Origin: Streptomyces asiaticus | GTDB taxonomy: Bacteria; Actinomycetota; Actinomycetes; Streptomycetales; Streptomycetaceae | Assembly (NCBI RefSeq): GCF_018138715.1 | Contig: NZ_JAGSHX010000006.1 | Coordinates: 6,386,001 to 6,450,000, forward strand | Direction of reading: 5' to 3' | DNA length: 64,000 bases | In this document: positions 8,638 to 16,710 of the stretch, piece after piece | Numbering within the stretch: position 1 is the first letter of the stretch | Layout: each line of letters begins with the position of its first letter | Notes under the pieces: model-generated | What the model saw: the letters and a program-made list of their open reading frames with translations, nothing else | Database searches by the model: none | What the model was told of the DNA's origin: nothing | Made by a program: the position numbers and the translations under genes

Positions 8638-9236
8638 TTCCCCACCCCGCCCCTTCCCGAAACCGGGGCTCCGCCCCGGGCCCTGGTGGGGCTCCGCCCC
8701 GGGCCCTGGTGGGGCCCCGCCCCCAGCCCCCGACGGGGCTCCGCCCTCGGGCCCCGGGTGGGGTTGCGCCCCCGGATCACGGTGGGGCTGCGCCCTCGGG
8801 CCCTGGTGGGGTTGCGCCCTCGGGCCCTGGTGGGGTTGCGCCCTCGGGCCCTGGTGGGGTTGCGCCCTCGGGCCCTGGTGGGGTTGCGCCCTCGGGCCCT
8901 GGTGGGGTTGCGCCCTCGGGCCCTGGTGGGGCTGCGCCCTCGGGCCCTGGTGGGGCTGCGCCCTCGGGCCCTGGTGGGGCTGCGCCCTCGGGCCCTGGTG
9001 GGGCTGCGCCCTCGGGCCCTGGTGGGGCTGCGCCCCGGACCCCGTCGGGGGCTGCGTCCCCAGCCCTCGACGGGGCTGCGTCCCCGCTCCCACCGAGGCT
9101 GCGCCCCCAGCCCCCGACGGGGTTGCGCCCCCCAGACCTCCGAAACGGGGCTCCGCCCCAGACCCCGGGGGCCGGGGCGGAGCCCCGGCGGGGGCTGGGG
9201 CGGAGCCCCAGATTCGGGAAGGGGCGGGGAGGGGAA
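8638..9236. repeat. GC-rich palindromic element B with internal 24-bp tandem array
   Basis: Same inverted ends as element A (left 8638-8660, right 9213-9236). The interior has been amplified: ten exact or nearly exact copies of a 24-bp unit (GGTTGCGCCCTCGGGCCCTGG core) run from 8784 to 9023, flanked by degenerate copies. The long open frames across it in several phases are by-products of the 24-bp periodicity, not genes. Confidence 0.85.
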
Positions 9237-9348
9237 AGCCTCGAATGCGGCCCGCAGCGTGGTCCGCCGGGCACCCCGGGGCGCGCTGCCGCCGGGGCTC
9301 GATGGGGCTCGGCCGGACTCCGGGCTTGTGGGGCTGGTCACACATCCC

Positions 9349-9382
9349 GGCGCCGCCCATCGACATGTCGACGGGCGGCGCC
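9349..9382. repeat. 34-bp near-perfect palindrome
   Basis: GGCGCCGCCC at 9349-9358 pairs with GGGCGGCGCC at 9373-9382, and the TCGACATGTCGA core is itself palindromic; one central mismatch. It lies between element B and the riboswitch. Confidence 0.55.
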
Positions 9383-9442
9383 TTACCCATGGGGCAGGCG
9401 CGGTGCGGCTGTTCGGGCCGAGGGCGGCGAGGGCGGCGGGGC

Positions 9443-9518
9443 GGTGGCGGTCGGGACGGAGGCCCGGCGGCCGGGTGCGGTGGCGGTCGGGGCGGAGGCC
9501 CGGCGGCCGGGTGCGGTG
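9443..9518. repeat. Tandem duplication of a 36-bp unit
   Basis: Two copies of a 36-bp unit beginning GGTGGCGGTCGGG lie directly before the cation exporter leader. Apart from element B, a palindrome and this duplication, nothing else is seen in the 1.2 kb between the nuclease and the riboswitch. Confidence 0.6.
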
Positions 9519-9539
9519 GGGGTTCCCGTATCCTTGGCG

Positions 9540-9676
9540 GAAGCAGAAGGGGAGTAGCTCCTCGCCGGACCGTCGACATACTGCCCGCCCCTCGAGGTGC
9601 GGGCCGGCGCCCGGAGCGTACGGATCACCCGTGTGCCGCGGGGGCCGTGCGCCAGCGAGACCTTCGGCCGCAGTGT
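9540..9676 (+). ncRNA. yybP-ykoY manganese riboswitch
   Basis: The leader has the three conserved blocks of the yybP-ykoY aptamer in order: GGGGAGTAGC (9549-9558), ACATACT (9576-9582) and GCGAGACCTTCG (9655-9666). The first and last can close as the P1 helix through AAGG/CCTT. Such aptamers sense Mn(II) and activate exporter genes. It ends about 75 nt before the start of a TMEM165/GDT1-type exporter, exactly the expected target. The expression platform is not clear; the ribosome site may be masked. Confidence 0.9.
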
Positions 9677-9748
9677 CCGACGCTGCCGTGCCGAAGCGAT
9701 CCCTCCCCGGGGCCCTTGGCGCGGCCCGATCTACGAGGTATCCATTCC

Positions 9749-10330
9749 GTGTTCAGCATCACCGTCGCCGCCGTGGTCTTCGGCGTCGTCTTCCTCGCCG
9801 AGCTGCCCGACAAGACCGCCCTGGCCGGGCTGATGCTCGGCACCCGCTACCGCGCGTCGTACGTCTTCGTCGGCGTGGCCGCCGCCTTCGCCCTCCACGT
9901 GGGGCTCGCGATCGCGGCGGGCAGCGTGCTCACCCTCCTGCCGCACCGCCTGCTCCAGGCGATTGTCGGGGTGCTCTTCCTCGGGGGAGCGGCGATGCTG
10001 CTCTTCAAGAAGGACGACGACGAGGAAGAGATCCGCAAGCCCGCCGACCAGAGCTTCTGGAAGGTCTCCGGGGCGGGCTTCACGCTGATCCTGATCGCCG
10101 AGTTCGGCGATCTGACCCAGATCATGACCGCGAACCTCGCCGCCCGCTACGACGACCCGCTGTCGGTGGGCGTCGGCGCACTGCTGGCCCTGTGGGCCGT
10201 CGCGGGTCTGGGCATCGTGGGCGGCCGCACCCTGATGCGGTACGTACCGCTGCGGCTGATCACCAGGATCGCGGCCCTGGTGATGCTGGCGCTGGCGGGG
10301 TTCAGCCTGTACGAGGCCATCGCGGCCTGA
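9749..10330 (+). CDS. TMEM165/GDT1 family cation (Mn2+/Ca2+) exporter
   Basis: A 193-residue membrane protein with six predicted helices in two homologous halves. Each half has the family's acidic motif: ELPDKTAL near residue 15 in the first helix and EFGDLTQI near residue 117. An acidic cytoplasmic loop KKDDDEEEIRK separates the halves. Members exchange Mn2+/Ca2+ for protons; the riboswitch upstream points to manganese export. The start is GTG 9749 with GAGGT 10 nt upstream. A perfect palindrome terminator follows. Confidence 0.9.
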   Translation: MFSITVAAVVFGVVFLAELPDKTALAGLMLGTRYRASYVFVGVAAAFALHVGLAIAAGSVLTLLPHRLLQAIVGVLFLGGAAMLLFKKDDDEEEIRKPADQSFWKVSGAGFTLILIAEFGDLTQIMTANLAARYDDPLSVGVGALLALWAVAGLGIVGGRTLMRYVPLRLITRIAALVMLALAGFSLYEAIAA

Positions 10331-10362
10331 CCGGCGGGGTGAGCCGGGCCCGGGTGCCCGGA

Positions 10363-10392
10363 CGGGTGGGCACCCGGCCGGGTGCCCACCCG
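10363..10392. terminator. Bidirectional terminator (30-bp perfect palindrome)
   Basis: CGGGTGGGCACCCGG is followed directly by its complement, giving a 30-bp perfect palindrome between the convergent exporter and HAD genes, so it can serve both. Confidence 0.7.
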
Positions 10393-10398
10393 GCGGCG

Positions 10399-10438
10399 TC
10401 CGGGTGCTCAGTCCGAGATCCGGGTGCTCAGTCCGAGA
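10399..10438. repeat. Exact 20-bp tandem duplication over the HAD stop codon
   Basis: TCCGGGTGCTCAGTCCGAGA occurs twice head to tail at 10399-10418 and 10419-10438. The second copy contains the HAD stop codon (TCA, 10428-10430) and last codons, so the first is a downstream duplicate of the gene end. Confidence 0.75.
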
Positions 10439-11078
10439 AGTGCAGCCGCATCGTGCCGTCGGGCAGGGCCTCGATCCGCACCTGCTCCAGGTCCCGCACA
10501 TGCGCGTCCGGGGCGTGGGCCCCGGCGCGCGGGCCGATGCCGACCACGCGCATCCCGGCCGCCCGGCCCGCCGCGATGCCGGCCTCCGAGTCCTCGAAGA
10601 CGACGCAGTCGGCCGGGGCGAAGCCCAGCTCGGCCGCGCCCTTCAGGAAGCCCTCCGGGTCCGGCTTGCTCGCGCCGACGCGCTCCGCGGTGACCCGTAC
10701 CTCCGGCATCGGCAGCCCGGCGGCGCCCATGCGGGCGCGGGCGAGGGCCTCGTCGGCGGAGGTCACAAGGGCGTGCGGGAGCGCGGCCAGCGCGGCCATG
10801 AAGGCGGGCGCGCCGGGTATCGGCACGACGCCGTCGAGATCGGTGGTCTCGCGTTCCAGCATCCAGCGGTTGTCCGCCAGATTCCGCTCCACCGGGCGGT
10901 CCGGGAGCAGTACGGCCATGGTCGCGTGCGCCTGCCGGCCGTGGACGACCGTGAGGACCTGCTCGGGGTCGAGCCCCTGCTCGGCGGCCCAGATCCGCCA
11001 GTAGCGCTCGACCACGGCGTCCGAGTTCACCAGGGTGCCGTCCATGTCGAGGAGGAGTGCGCGGGCGGTGAGGGACAT
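10428..11078 (-). CDS. HAD superfamily sugar-phosphatase-like hydrolase
   Basis: A 216-residue HAD-IA phosphatase resembling beta-phosphoglucomutase/2-deoxyglucose-6-phosphatase type enzymes. Motif I DMDGTLVNSD carries the nucleophile Asp11. Motif II is VTSAD, motif III GASKPDPEGF, and motif IV VFEDSEAGIAAG. A helical cap lies between residues 18 and 85. ATG 11078 has AGGAG about 7 nt upstream. Likely a cytoplasmic phosphatase of sugar phosphates; substrate unknown. Confidence 0.87.
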   Translation of the reverse strand: MSLTARALLLDMDGTLVNSDAVVERYWRIWAAEQGLDPEQVLTVVHGRQAHATMAVLLPDRPVERNLADNRWMLERETTDLDGVVPIPGAPAFMAALAALPHALVTSADEALARARMGAAGLPMPEVRVTAERVGASKPDPEGFLKGAAELGFAPADCVVFEDSEAGIAAGRAAGMRVVGIGPRAGAHAPDAHVRDLEQVRIEALPDGTMRLHFSD

Positions 11079-11236
11079 CGGGACTCCTGGTCGCGAGCGC
11101 GGAGTGCGGACCGCGGATGGACGCAACGGAATAGGGAAACAAGCGGCTCCGCCCGCCGGTCAGGGAAAACGGGCGGAACCACTTTGTTCCTTCACGATAC
11201 AAAGCGGGGCCGCTCTGCGCCAGGGGGGTGGGCCCC

Positions 11237-12298
11237 CTATGGCTCGTCGGTTCTCGATTCGAGGTCGCGGCGGGTGTTCTCGCCGTAGACGCCGTCCGGG
11301 TCGCCCGTGATGTCGTGCTGGTCCTGGTAGCTGGAGACGATCCTCCGCAGCCCCTCGTCGTACTTCCCGTCCGCCACACCGATGTACTGCAACAGCTGAG
11401 TCAGCCGCTTCTGGAGCTCGACCACCTCGGGCCCGCTGTCGCCCTCGCGCAGCACCGGCGGGCCGGACGGCTCGGCGGTGTCGGAGGGGGCGGAGGTCGG
11501 CGCGTCGGACGCGCTCGGCCCGGGCTTCGTCGGCGAGCCGGTCGCGGAGGCCGACTCCGAGGGACGGGCCGAACCCGAGGGGCCGCCCTCGCCCTTCGGG
11601 GTCGCGCTTGCCCGCGCCGAACCGGACGCGGAGGGGTGGGGCGTCGCGCTCGACGAGGGGGAGCCGGACGACGCGCCGGGCCCTTCGGCCGGCAGCTCCT
11701 CCTCGGCCGGGGGGCTGACGGTGCTGTCGGCGAGCGTGCGGTCGCTCGTGCCGCCGCCGCTGCCGCTGCCGTCCTCCTTGTGGTCACCGAGCAGGCCGGT
11801 GCCGATCGCCAGCGAACTGGCCACCGCCACGGCCGCCGCGCCCGCGAGGACGGCCGCCACGACCTTGCGCTTGCTCTTGCGGTGACGGCCGGGGCCGGGG
11901 GTGTCGGCGTCGGCGTCGATCGCGCCCCCCTCGTCCCCCTCGTCCCCGCCGGGTCTCTCCTCGACGCGGTCGATCACCCGCGTCTCCTCACCGTCCCCCT
12001 TCCCGAGCACGCCGGGAAACCCGGGGGTCCCGGCGTTTTCGGCGTTCCCGGTGTTCTCCCCCTTCACCGCCGTCTCCGCCTCCGCCGCCTTCTCCGCCTC
12101 CTCGAAGAGCCGCAGATCGCGCGGATCGGGGCCGGCCGGACGCTCCTCCGGGAGCGTCACCTGGGGGTTCGGCCGGGTCTGGTCATCGGTCGCACCTGCC
12201 GTCGCGATGGACGCGGCGGCGCGTTCGGCGCACGTACAGCCGGGGCGGCCATTGGCGCGCGCCGGTGCGAAGCAGTGCGGGCAGGACTCTGCCGTCAC
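11237..12298 (-). CDS. Membrane protein with zinc-ribbon-like start and peptidoglycan-binding domain
   Basis: A 353-residue protein with, in order: an N-terminal CPHC..CTC cysteine pair set (residues 6-23) facing the cytoplasm, an acidic Glu/Ala-rich stretch, a basic KSKRK anchor and one membrane helix (VVAAVLAGAAAVAVASSLAIG), a Ser/Pro/Thr-rich extracellular linker of about 100 residues, and a C-terminal PG_binding_1 domain (LREGDSGPEVVELQKRL ... GVYGENTRRDLES). GTG 12298 has GGGAGG 8 nt upstream. The layout suggests a sensor or scaffold tethered to the wall; the function is unknown. Confidence 0.82.
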   Translation of the reverse strand: MTAESCPHCFAPARANGRPGCTCAERAAASIATAGATDDQTRPNPQVTLPEERPAGPDPRDLRLFEEAEKAAEAETAVKGENTGNAENAGTPGFPGVLGKGDGEETRVIDRVEERPGGDEGDEGGAIDADADTPGPGRHRKSKRKVVAAVLAGAAAVAVASSLAIGTGLLGDHKEDGSGSGGGTSDRTLADSTVSPPAEEELPAEGPGASSGSPSSSATPHPSASGSARASATPKGEGGPSGSARPSESASATGSPTKPGPSASDAPTSAPSDTAEPSGPPVLREGDSGPEVVELQKRLTQLLQYIGVADGKYDEGLRRIVSSYQDQHDITGDPDGVYGENTRRDLESRTDEP

Positions 12299-12462
12299 GG
12301 AACGTTCCCTCCCTGGAGTTCGCAGCGATTATGCGCATCCGAACGCCCTCCGCGCAGGTGTTCGCCCGCCGTGCGGACCGGTCCGGCGGGCCGTAACAGG
12401 GCATAAAGGTGAGGATGGGATGAGGATGAGGAGGGGACGGAGGGGAGCGAGGAGGAGTCGCC

Positions 12463-14565
12463 ATGGCGCGGGACGCCGGCAGCCCGGCTCCGGCCCCAGG
12501 AGGCCCGGGAGACCCCGGCGCCGTGGCCCCCGGCCCCGGAGAGGGCCGCCCGCGGCGCACGGTCCTGGTGGCCATCGGCGCGCTGCTGCTCGGCATGCTG
12601 CTCGCCGCGCTCGATCAGACGATCGTCTCCACCGCCCTGCCCACGATCGTCAGCGACCTCGGCGGCCTGGAGCATCTGTCCTGGGTCGTCACCGCGTATC
12701 TCCTCGCCTCGACCGCGGCCACCCCGCTGTGGGGCAAGCTCGGCGACCAGTACGGCCGCAAGAGGCTCTTCCAGACCGCGATCGTCATCTTCCTGATCGG
12801 CTCCGCGCTGTGCGGACTCGCCGGGAACATGGCCGAACTCATCGCCTTCCGCGCGCTTCAGGGGCTGGGCGGCGGCGGCCTCATGGTGCTGTCCATGGCC
12901 ATCGTCGGCGATATCGTCCCGCCCCGCGACCGCGGCCGCTACCAGGGCCTCTTCGGCGCCGTCTTCAGCGCCGCCAGCGTGCTGGGGCCGCTGCTCGGCG
13001 GGGTGTTCGTGGACCGCCTCAGCTGGCGCTGGGTGTTCTACGTCAACCTGCCCCTCGGCGTCGTCGCCCTCCTCGTCGTCGCCTCCGTCCTGCACATCCC
13101 GGTGCGCCGCACCTCGCACGCCATCGACTACCTCGGCACCTTCCTGATCGCCGTGGTGGCCGCCGCCCTGGTGCTGATGACCTCCCTCGGCGGGGTCACC
13201 TACGGCTGGGGCTCCTGGCAGATCGTCGGGCTCGCGGTGGCCGGCATGGTGCTGCTGGCGGCCTTCGTACGGGTGGAGACCCGCGCGGCCGAACCGGTGC
13301 TGCCGCTCGCCCTCTTCCGCAGCCGCACCTTCACCCTCTGCGCGGTCATCGGCTTCATCGTCGGCTTCGCGATGTTCGGCAGCATGACGTATCTGCCGAC
13401 CTTCCTCCAGATCGTGCAGGGCGTCTCGCCGACCACGTCCGGCCTCCATCTGCTGCCGCTGGTCCTCGGCACGCTGGTCTCCTCCACCGTCTCCGGCCAT
13501 CTGGTCAGCCGCACCGGCCGCTACAAGGTCTTCCCCGTCCTGGGCACCGCGGTCACCGCCGTCGGGCTGCTGCTGATGCACCAGCTGCGGGAGTCCAGCG
13601 GGGTGGCCGAGATGAGCGCGTACTTCTTCGTCTTCGGTTGCGGTCTCGGCCTGGTCATCCAGGTGCTGGTGCTGATCGTGCAGAACTCCGTCCGCTACCG
13701 GGACCTGGGCGTCGCCACCTCCGGTGCGACCTTCTTCCGCTCGATCGGCGCCTCGTTCGGCGTCTCCGTCTTCGGCACGATCTTCGCCAACAGCCTCGGC
13801 CCGCACATCGCCGACGCCCTCGCCGGACGGCGCCTGCCACCCGGTGTCACCCCCGGCGCCCTCACCTCCGACCCCCGCACCCTCGGCCGGCTGCCGCCCG
13901 CGGACCAGGCCGCCGTCCGGCACGCGTTCTCCGTCTCCATCACCGACGTCTTCCTCTACGCGGTGCCGGTCGTGCTGCTCGCCTTCTTCCTCGCCTGGTA
14001 CCTCCGCGAGGAGCCGCTGCGCGCCAGCGTCACCGCGCCCGATGGCAGCGAGATACTGGCCAGCAACCCCGTGCAGCGCACCTCGCGCGACGAATGCGCC
14101 CGCGCGCTGTCCCTGCTGGGCAGCCGGGAGGGCCGTCGGCAGGTCTACGTGGACATCACCCGGCGCGCCGGTCTCGACCTCGGACCCGCCGCGAGCTGGA
14201 TGCTGCTGCGCATCCAGCACTACGGCTCGGTCGAGCCCGCCCTGCTCGCCGAGCGCACGCCCGTACCGCTGCGGGCCATCACCGAGGCGGTCCGCCAGAT
14301 CGAGGCGCGGGGCCTGGGCCGCCGCTACGGGCCGGAGCTGTTCTTCACGGACGACGGCCGCCGGATCGCGACCCGGCTCTACCGGGCCCGCGAGGCGTCC
14401 CTCGCGGGACTCCTGGGCGACTGGTGGTCCCCCGACCGTCCGACCGATCTGACCGAGCTGGTGGACGAGTTGACGCGCGAGCTGTGCGGCTCGGACGCGG
14501 AACAGCCGAGGGAGGGCACACCCCTCCCGGACCACCGCAGACCGCCGCCGCCGCGCGGCCCCTGA
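12463..14565 (+). CDS. DHA2-family MFS exporter with C-terminal winged-helix-like extension
   Basis: A 700-residue protein. Residues about 33-515 form a 14-helix drug:H+ antiporter of the EmrB/QacA type: the D-x-T-I-V motif LLAALDQTIVSTALPTIV in helix 1, motif A GKLGDQYGRKRLF after helix 2, and motif C GLFGAVFSAASVLGPLLGG in helix 5. Residues about 540-690 are soluble and look like a MarR-type winged-helix domain (ASWMLLRIQHYG, AVRQIEARGLGRRYG, FFTDDGRRIATRLY). A GAGGAGG sequence precedes ATG 12463. Substrate unknown; the fusion is discussed in the findings. Confidence 0.88.
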   Translation: MARDAGSPAPAPGGPGDPGAVAPGPGEGRPRRTVLVAIGALLLGMLLAALDQTIVSTALPTIVSDLGGLEHLSWVVTAYLLASTAATPLWGKLGDQYGRKRLFQTAIVIFLIGSALCGLAGNMAELIAFRALQGLGGGGLMVLSMAIVGDIVPPRDRGRYQGLFGAVFSAASVLGPLLGGVFVDRLSWRWVFYVNLPLGVVALLVVASVLHIPVRRTSHAIDYLGTFLIAVVAAALVLMTSLGGVTYGWGSWQIVGLAVAGMVLLAAFVRVETRAAEPVLPLALFRSRTFTLCAVIGFIVGFAMFGSMTYLPTFLQIVQGVSPTTSGLHLLPLVLGTLVSSTVSGHLVSRTGRYKVFPVLGTAVTAVGLLLMHQLRESSGVAEMSAYFFVFGCGLGLVIQVLVLIVQNSVRYRDLGVATSGATFFRSIGASFGVSVFGTIFANSLGPHIADALAGRRLPPGVTPGALTSDPRTLGRLPPADQAAVRHAFSVSITDVFLYAVPVVLLAFFLAWYLREEPLRASVTAPDGSEILASNPVQRTSRDECARALSLLGSREGRRQVYVDITRRAGLDLGPAASWMLLRIQHYGSVEPALLAERTPVPLRAITEAVRQIEARGLGRRYGPELFFTDDGRRIATRLYRAREASLAGLLGDWWSPDRPTDLTELVDELTRELCGSDAEQPREGTPLPDHRRPPPPRGP

Positions 14566-14584
14566 CCTGAGCCCGGCACTCGGA

Positions 14585-15139
14585 TCAGCCCAGCTCCTTG
14601 GCCATCCAGACCTCGGCGTACGGCCCGTCCGTGAAGGCCGGAACCTCCCGGTAGCCGTGGCGCGCGTAGAGCCCACGGGCCTCGACCAGATCGAGGCGGG
14701 TGTCGAGCACGATCCGCCCGGCGCCCAGTTCGCCCGCCGCCGCCTCGACGGCCGCGAGCAGTGCGCCGCCCCCGCCCAGGCCCCGCTTGGCGGGCCGTAC
14801 GTACACCCGCTTCAGCTCCGCCGTGCGCGCGTCCATCAGCCGCAGCCCCGCGCATCCGGCGGGTTCGCCCTCGTGGTGCGCCAGCAGGAACACCCCGTGC
14901 GGCGGGGCGAGATCGTCGCTGGGCATCTCGGCGAGGGCCTGCTCGATCTCCTCGGGGGTCGAGTCCCGCTCCTCGTGGAGCCGGTAGTAGCGGTCGGCGA
15001 CATCGACGAGGTACTCGCGCAGCAGCGTGACCGAGACGGGGTCGCCGACGGGCCGCGCGGCGACGGTCCACGGGGCGACGGTCCACGCGGGGGAGGCGTC
15101 GGCGCGCGAACCGGCTTGGACAGGGGGCGTACTCGTCAT
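14585..15139 (-). CDS. GNAT family N-acetyltransferase
   Basis: A roughly 184-residue GNAT enzyme. The acetyl-CoA binding core is visible: AELKRVYVRPAKRGLGGGGALL (motif A, R/Q-x-x-G-x-G/A variant), the aliphatic strand RIVLDTR and the terminal GLYARHGYREVPAF block. ATG 15139 is preferred, with AGGA 8 nt upstream; ATG 15148 and 15172 are in frame. It converges with the MFS gene with only a 19-bp gap. Acceptor unknown. Confidence 0.82.
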   Translation of the reverse strand: MTSTPPVQAGSRADASPAWTVAPWTVAARPVGDPVSVTLLREYLVDVADRYYRLHEERDSTPEEIEQALAEMPSDDLAPPHGVFLLAHHEGEPAGCAGLRLMDARTAELKRVYVRPAKRGLGGGGALLAAVEAAAGELGAGRIVLDTRLDLVEARGLYARHGYREVPAFTDGPYAEVWMAKELG

Positions 15140-15265
15140 GGTCCGCATCCTGGCACCCAGCACACCTGTCACGCACCGCAGTTTGAGGGCCGAAGACCGG
15201 GCTACCCGAAGAGAGGAGCCCCCCGAACGCGGAGGGGGAAGCCAGCGGGAAGGCAGAAGCAGACC

Positions 15266-15973
15266 ATGTCAACTGTCGCGATCAGCATCGTGGTCGTCGT
15301 CGCGGTCGTCCTCGCGGCCGCGCTCATCATCCGCGTCGTCCGCGCGGGCGCCGGCCGTAGGGAACGCGTTCTGCGACGCCGCTTCGGGCCCGAGTACGAA
15401 CTGAACGTCGCCCAGCACGCGGGCGACACCAAGGCGGCGGAGCGGGAACTCGAGGAACGGCTGCGGCTGTACGGCGATCTGCGGACCGAGCCCCTGTCAG
15501 GCGAACTGCGCGAGCGGTACGTGGCCGAGTGGGCCGGTATGCAGGAGATGTTCATCGAGTCTCCGGAACACGCGGTGACCGGCGCCGATCAGCTCCTGGC
15601 CCGGCTCGCCCACGACCGTGGCTACCCGTCGGGCCGTTACGAGGAGCAGGTGGCGGCGCTGTCCGTGCACCACGCCGAGCACGTCCAGGGCTACCGGCAG
15701 ATCCATGACACGGCCGCCCGCGCCCGCGAGGGGCGCGCGGACACCGAGGAGCTGCGCGAGGCCGTGGTGCACGCCCGGCCGTTCTTCGAGGATCTGGTCA
15801 GGCCGCCGCACCACGGCGCCCCGACCCGCTCCGAGACCGGGCGACAGCACCACCACGGCGAGCGGCGGAGCGAGAGCGGCCTCCGGAGGTGGCTGCCAGG
15901 GAACGGGACGGGCACGGGGGCGGGCCACGGCCATACGCGGTTCGGCCACACCAGGAAGGGCGGCGCGTGGTGA
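15266..15973 (+). CDS. Single-pass membrane protein, function unknown
   Basis: A 235-residue protein with an N-terminal membrane helix (residues about 3-25, Val/Ala-rich) and a cytoplasmic alpha-helical domain rich in charged residues (FGPEYELNVAQHAGDTKAAERELEERLRL). The tail is His/Arg/Gly-rich (GRQHHHGERR, GNGTGTGAGHGH). Similar proteins occur in many Streptomyces without a known role. It overlaps the next gene by 4 bp (GTGA), so both are translated together. Confidence 0.75.
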   Translation: MSTVAISIVVVVAVVLAAALIIRVVRAGAGRRERVLRRRFGPEYELNVAQHAGDTKAAERELEERLRLYGDLRTEPLSGELRERYVAEWAGMQEMFIESPEHAVTGADQLLARLAHDRGYPSGRYEEQVAALSVHHAEHVQGYRQIHDTAARAREGRADTEELREAVVHARPFFEDLVRPPHHGAPTRSETGRQHHHGERRSESGLRRWLPGNGTGTGAGHGHTRFGHTRKGGAW

Positions 15974-16536
15974 CGGACCCGATCGGCCCGACCGACCCGA
16001 GGGAGAACGACGGGCAGCGGCGCCATGGGCTGGAGAAGCATGAAGTGGCTCCACTGTCCCAGCGGCCGGGCAACACGGAGGCGGCGGAACCGATGACGTC
16101 CTGGCACGCGACGATGCCGAAGCACGAGCCGACGAACGGAAACCGGCCGACGCCGACGAACGGAAGTGGGCCCACGCCGACGAACGGAAGTGGGCCCACG
16201 CCGACGCACGGGTCCTCCGCCCAGCCTGCGGGTGAGCCGTCGAACACCCCGAACGGCCCCAGCTTCCCCGTGCTGCCCACGAGCGAGCACGACACGCTGA
16301 CCCAGCGGCTGCGATACGCGGTCAGCGGCTTCGTGGACTCCCCACGCGGCGCCGTGGAGGAGGCCGACGCCCTGCTCGTGGAGGTGGCCAACCGCCTCAC
16401 CGACCTCCTCGCCGAACGCCGCGCCACCCTCCGTGCCGCCTGGCACGAGGAGGACGCGGTCAGCTCGGAGACGGAGGAGCTGCGTCTGGCGATGCGGGGC
16501 TATCGCAATGTGCTGGAGCGCCTGATCAGCATCTGA
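15970..16536 (+). CDS. Hypothetical protein with PTPTNGSG repeats, coupled to upstream membrane gene
   Basis: A 188-residue soluble protein starting at GTG 15970, which overlaps the upstream stop. The first half is disordered and contains three copies of a PTPTNGSG-like octapeptide (about residues 55-80). The second half is a helical domain (HDTLTQRLRYAVSGFVDSPR ... EELRLAMRGYRNVLERLISI) that may form a coiled coil. No known family is recognised. The overlap and co-orientation suggest it works with the membrane protein, perhaps as its cytoplasmic partner. Confidence 0.72.
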   Translation: MTDPIGPTDPRENDGQRRHGLEKHEVAPLSQRPGNTEAAEPMTSWHATMPKHEPTNGNRPTPTNGSGPTPTNGSGPTPTHGSSAQPAGEPSNTPNGPSFPVLPTSEHDTLTQRLRYAVSGFVDSPRGAVEEADALLVEVANRLTDLLAERRATLRAAWHEEDAVSSETEELRLAMRGYRNVLERLISI

Positions 16537-16550
16537 CCGCCCCAGCTGCC

Positions 16551-16593
16551 CCTTTGGCCGCCGCCCGGACCTCTGCCGGGCGGCGGCCAAAGG
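16551..16593 (+). terminator. Strong terminator of the two-gene operon
   Basis: A perfect 18-bp stem (16551-16568 with 16576-16593, CCTTTGGCCGCCGCCCGG) with a 7-nt loop begins 15 bp after the stop of the operon. Confidence 0.85.
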
Positions 16594-16710
16594 CGTACCG
16601 GACGGGGGCGTATCGGCCAGGGGCCCTCGTAAATCGCTCGTGGTGGGGGCGGGGTACGGCCTACCGTGACGCGGTTGTGATCACGCGGAGTCCACGAAGG
16701 GCCGGGGGCG

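Noticed and set aside
8784-9023. Possible CRISPR array
   Set aside because: Units are contiguous 24-bp copies with no unique spacers, and no cas genes are nearby; it is a tandem repeat.
8317-11004. Very long open frame (895 codons) across the repeat array and the exporter gene on the plus strand
   Set aside because: It is kept open by the 24-bp repeat and high GC; the exporter, riboswitch and HAD genes lie in other frames with proper starts and motifs.
12295-14676. 793-codon minus-strand frame opposite the MFS exporter
   Set aside because: Low-complexity His/Asp/Glu-rich translation typical of antisense to a membrane protein gene.
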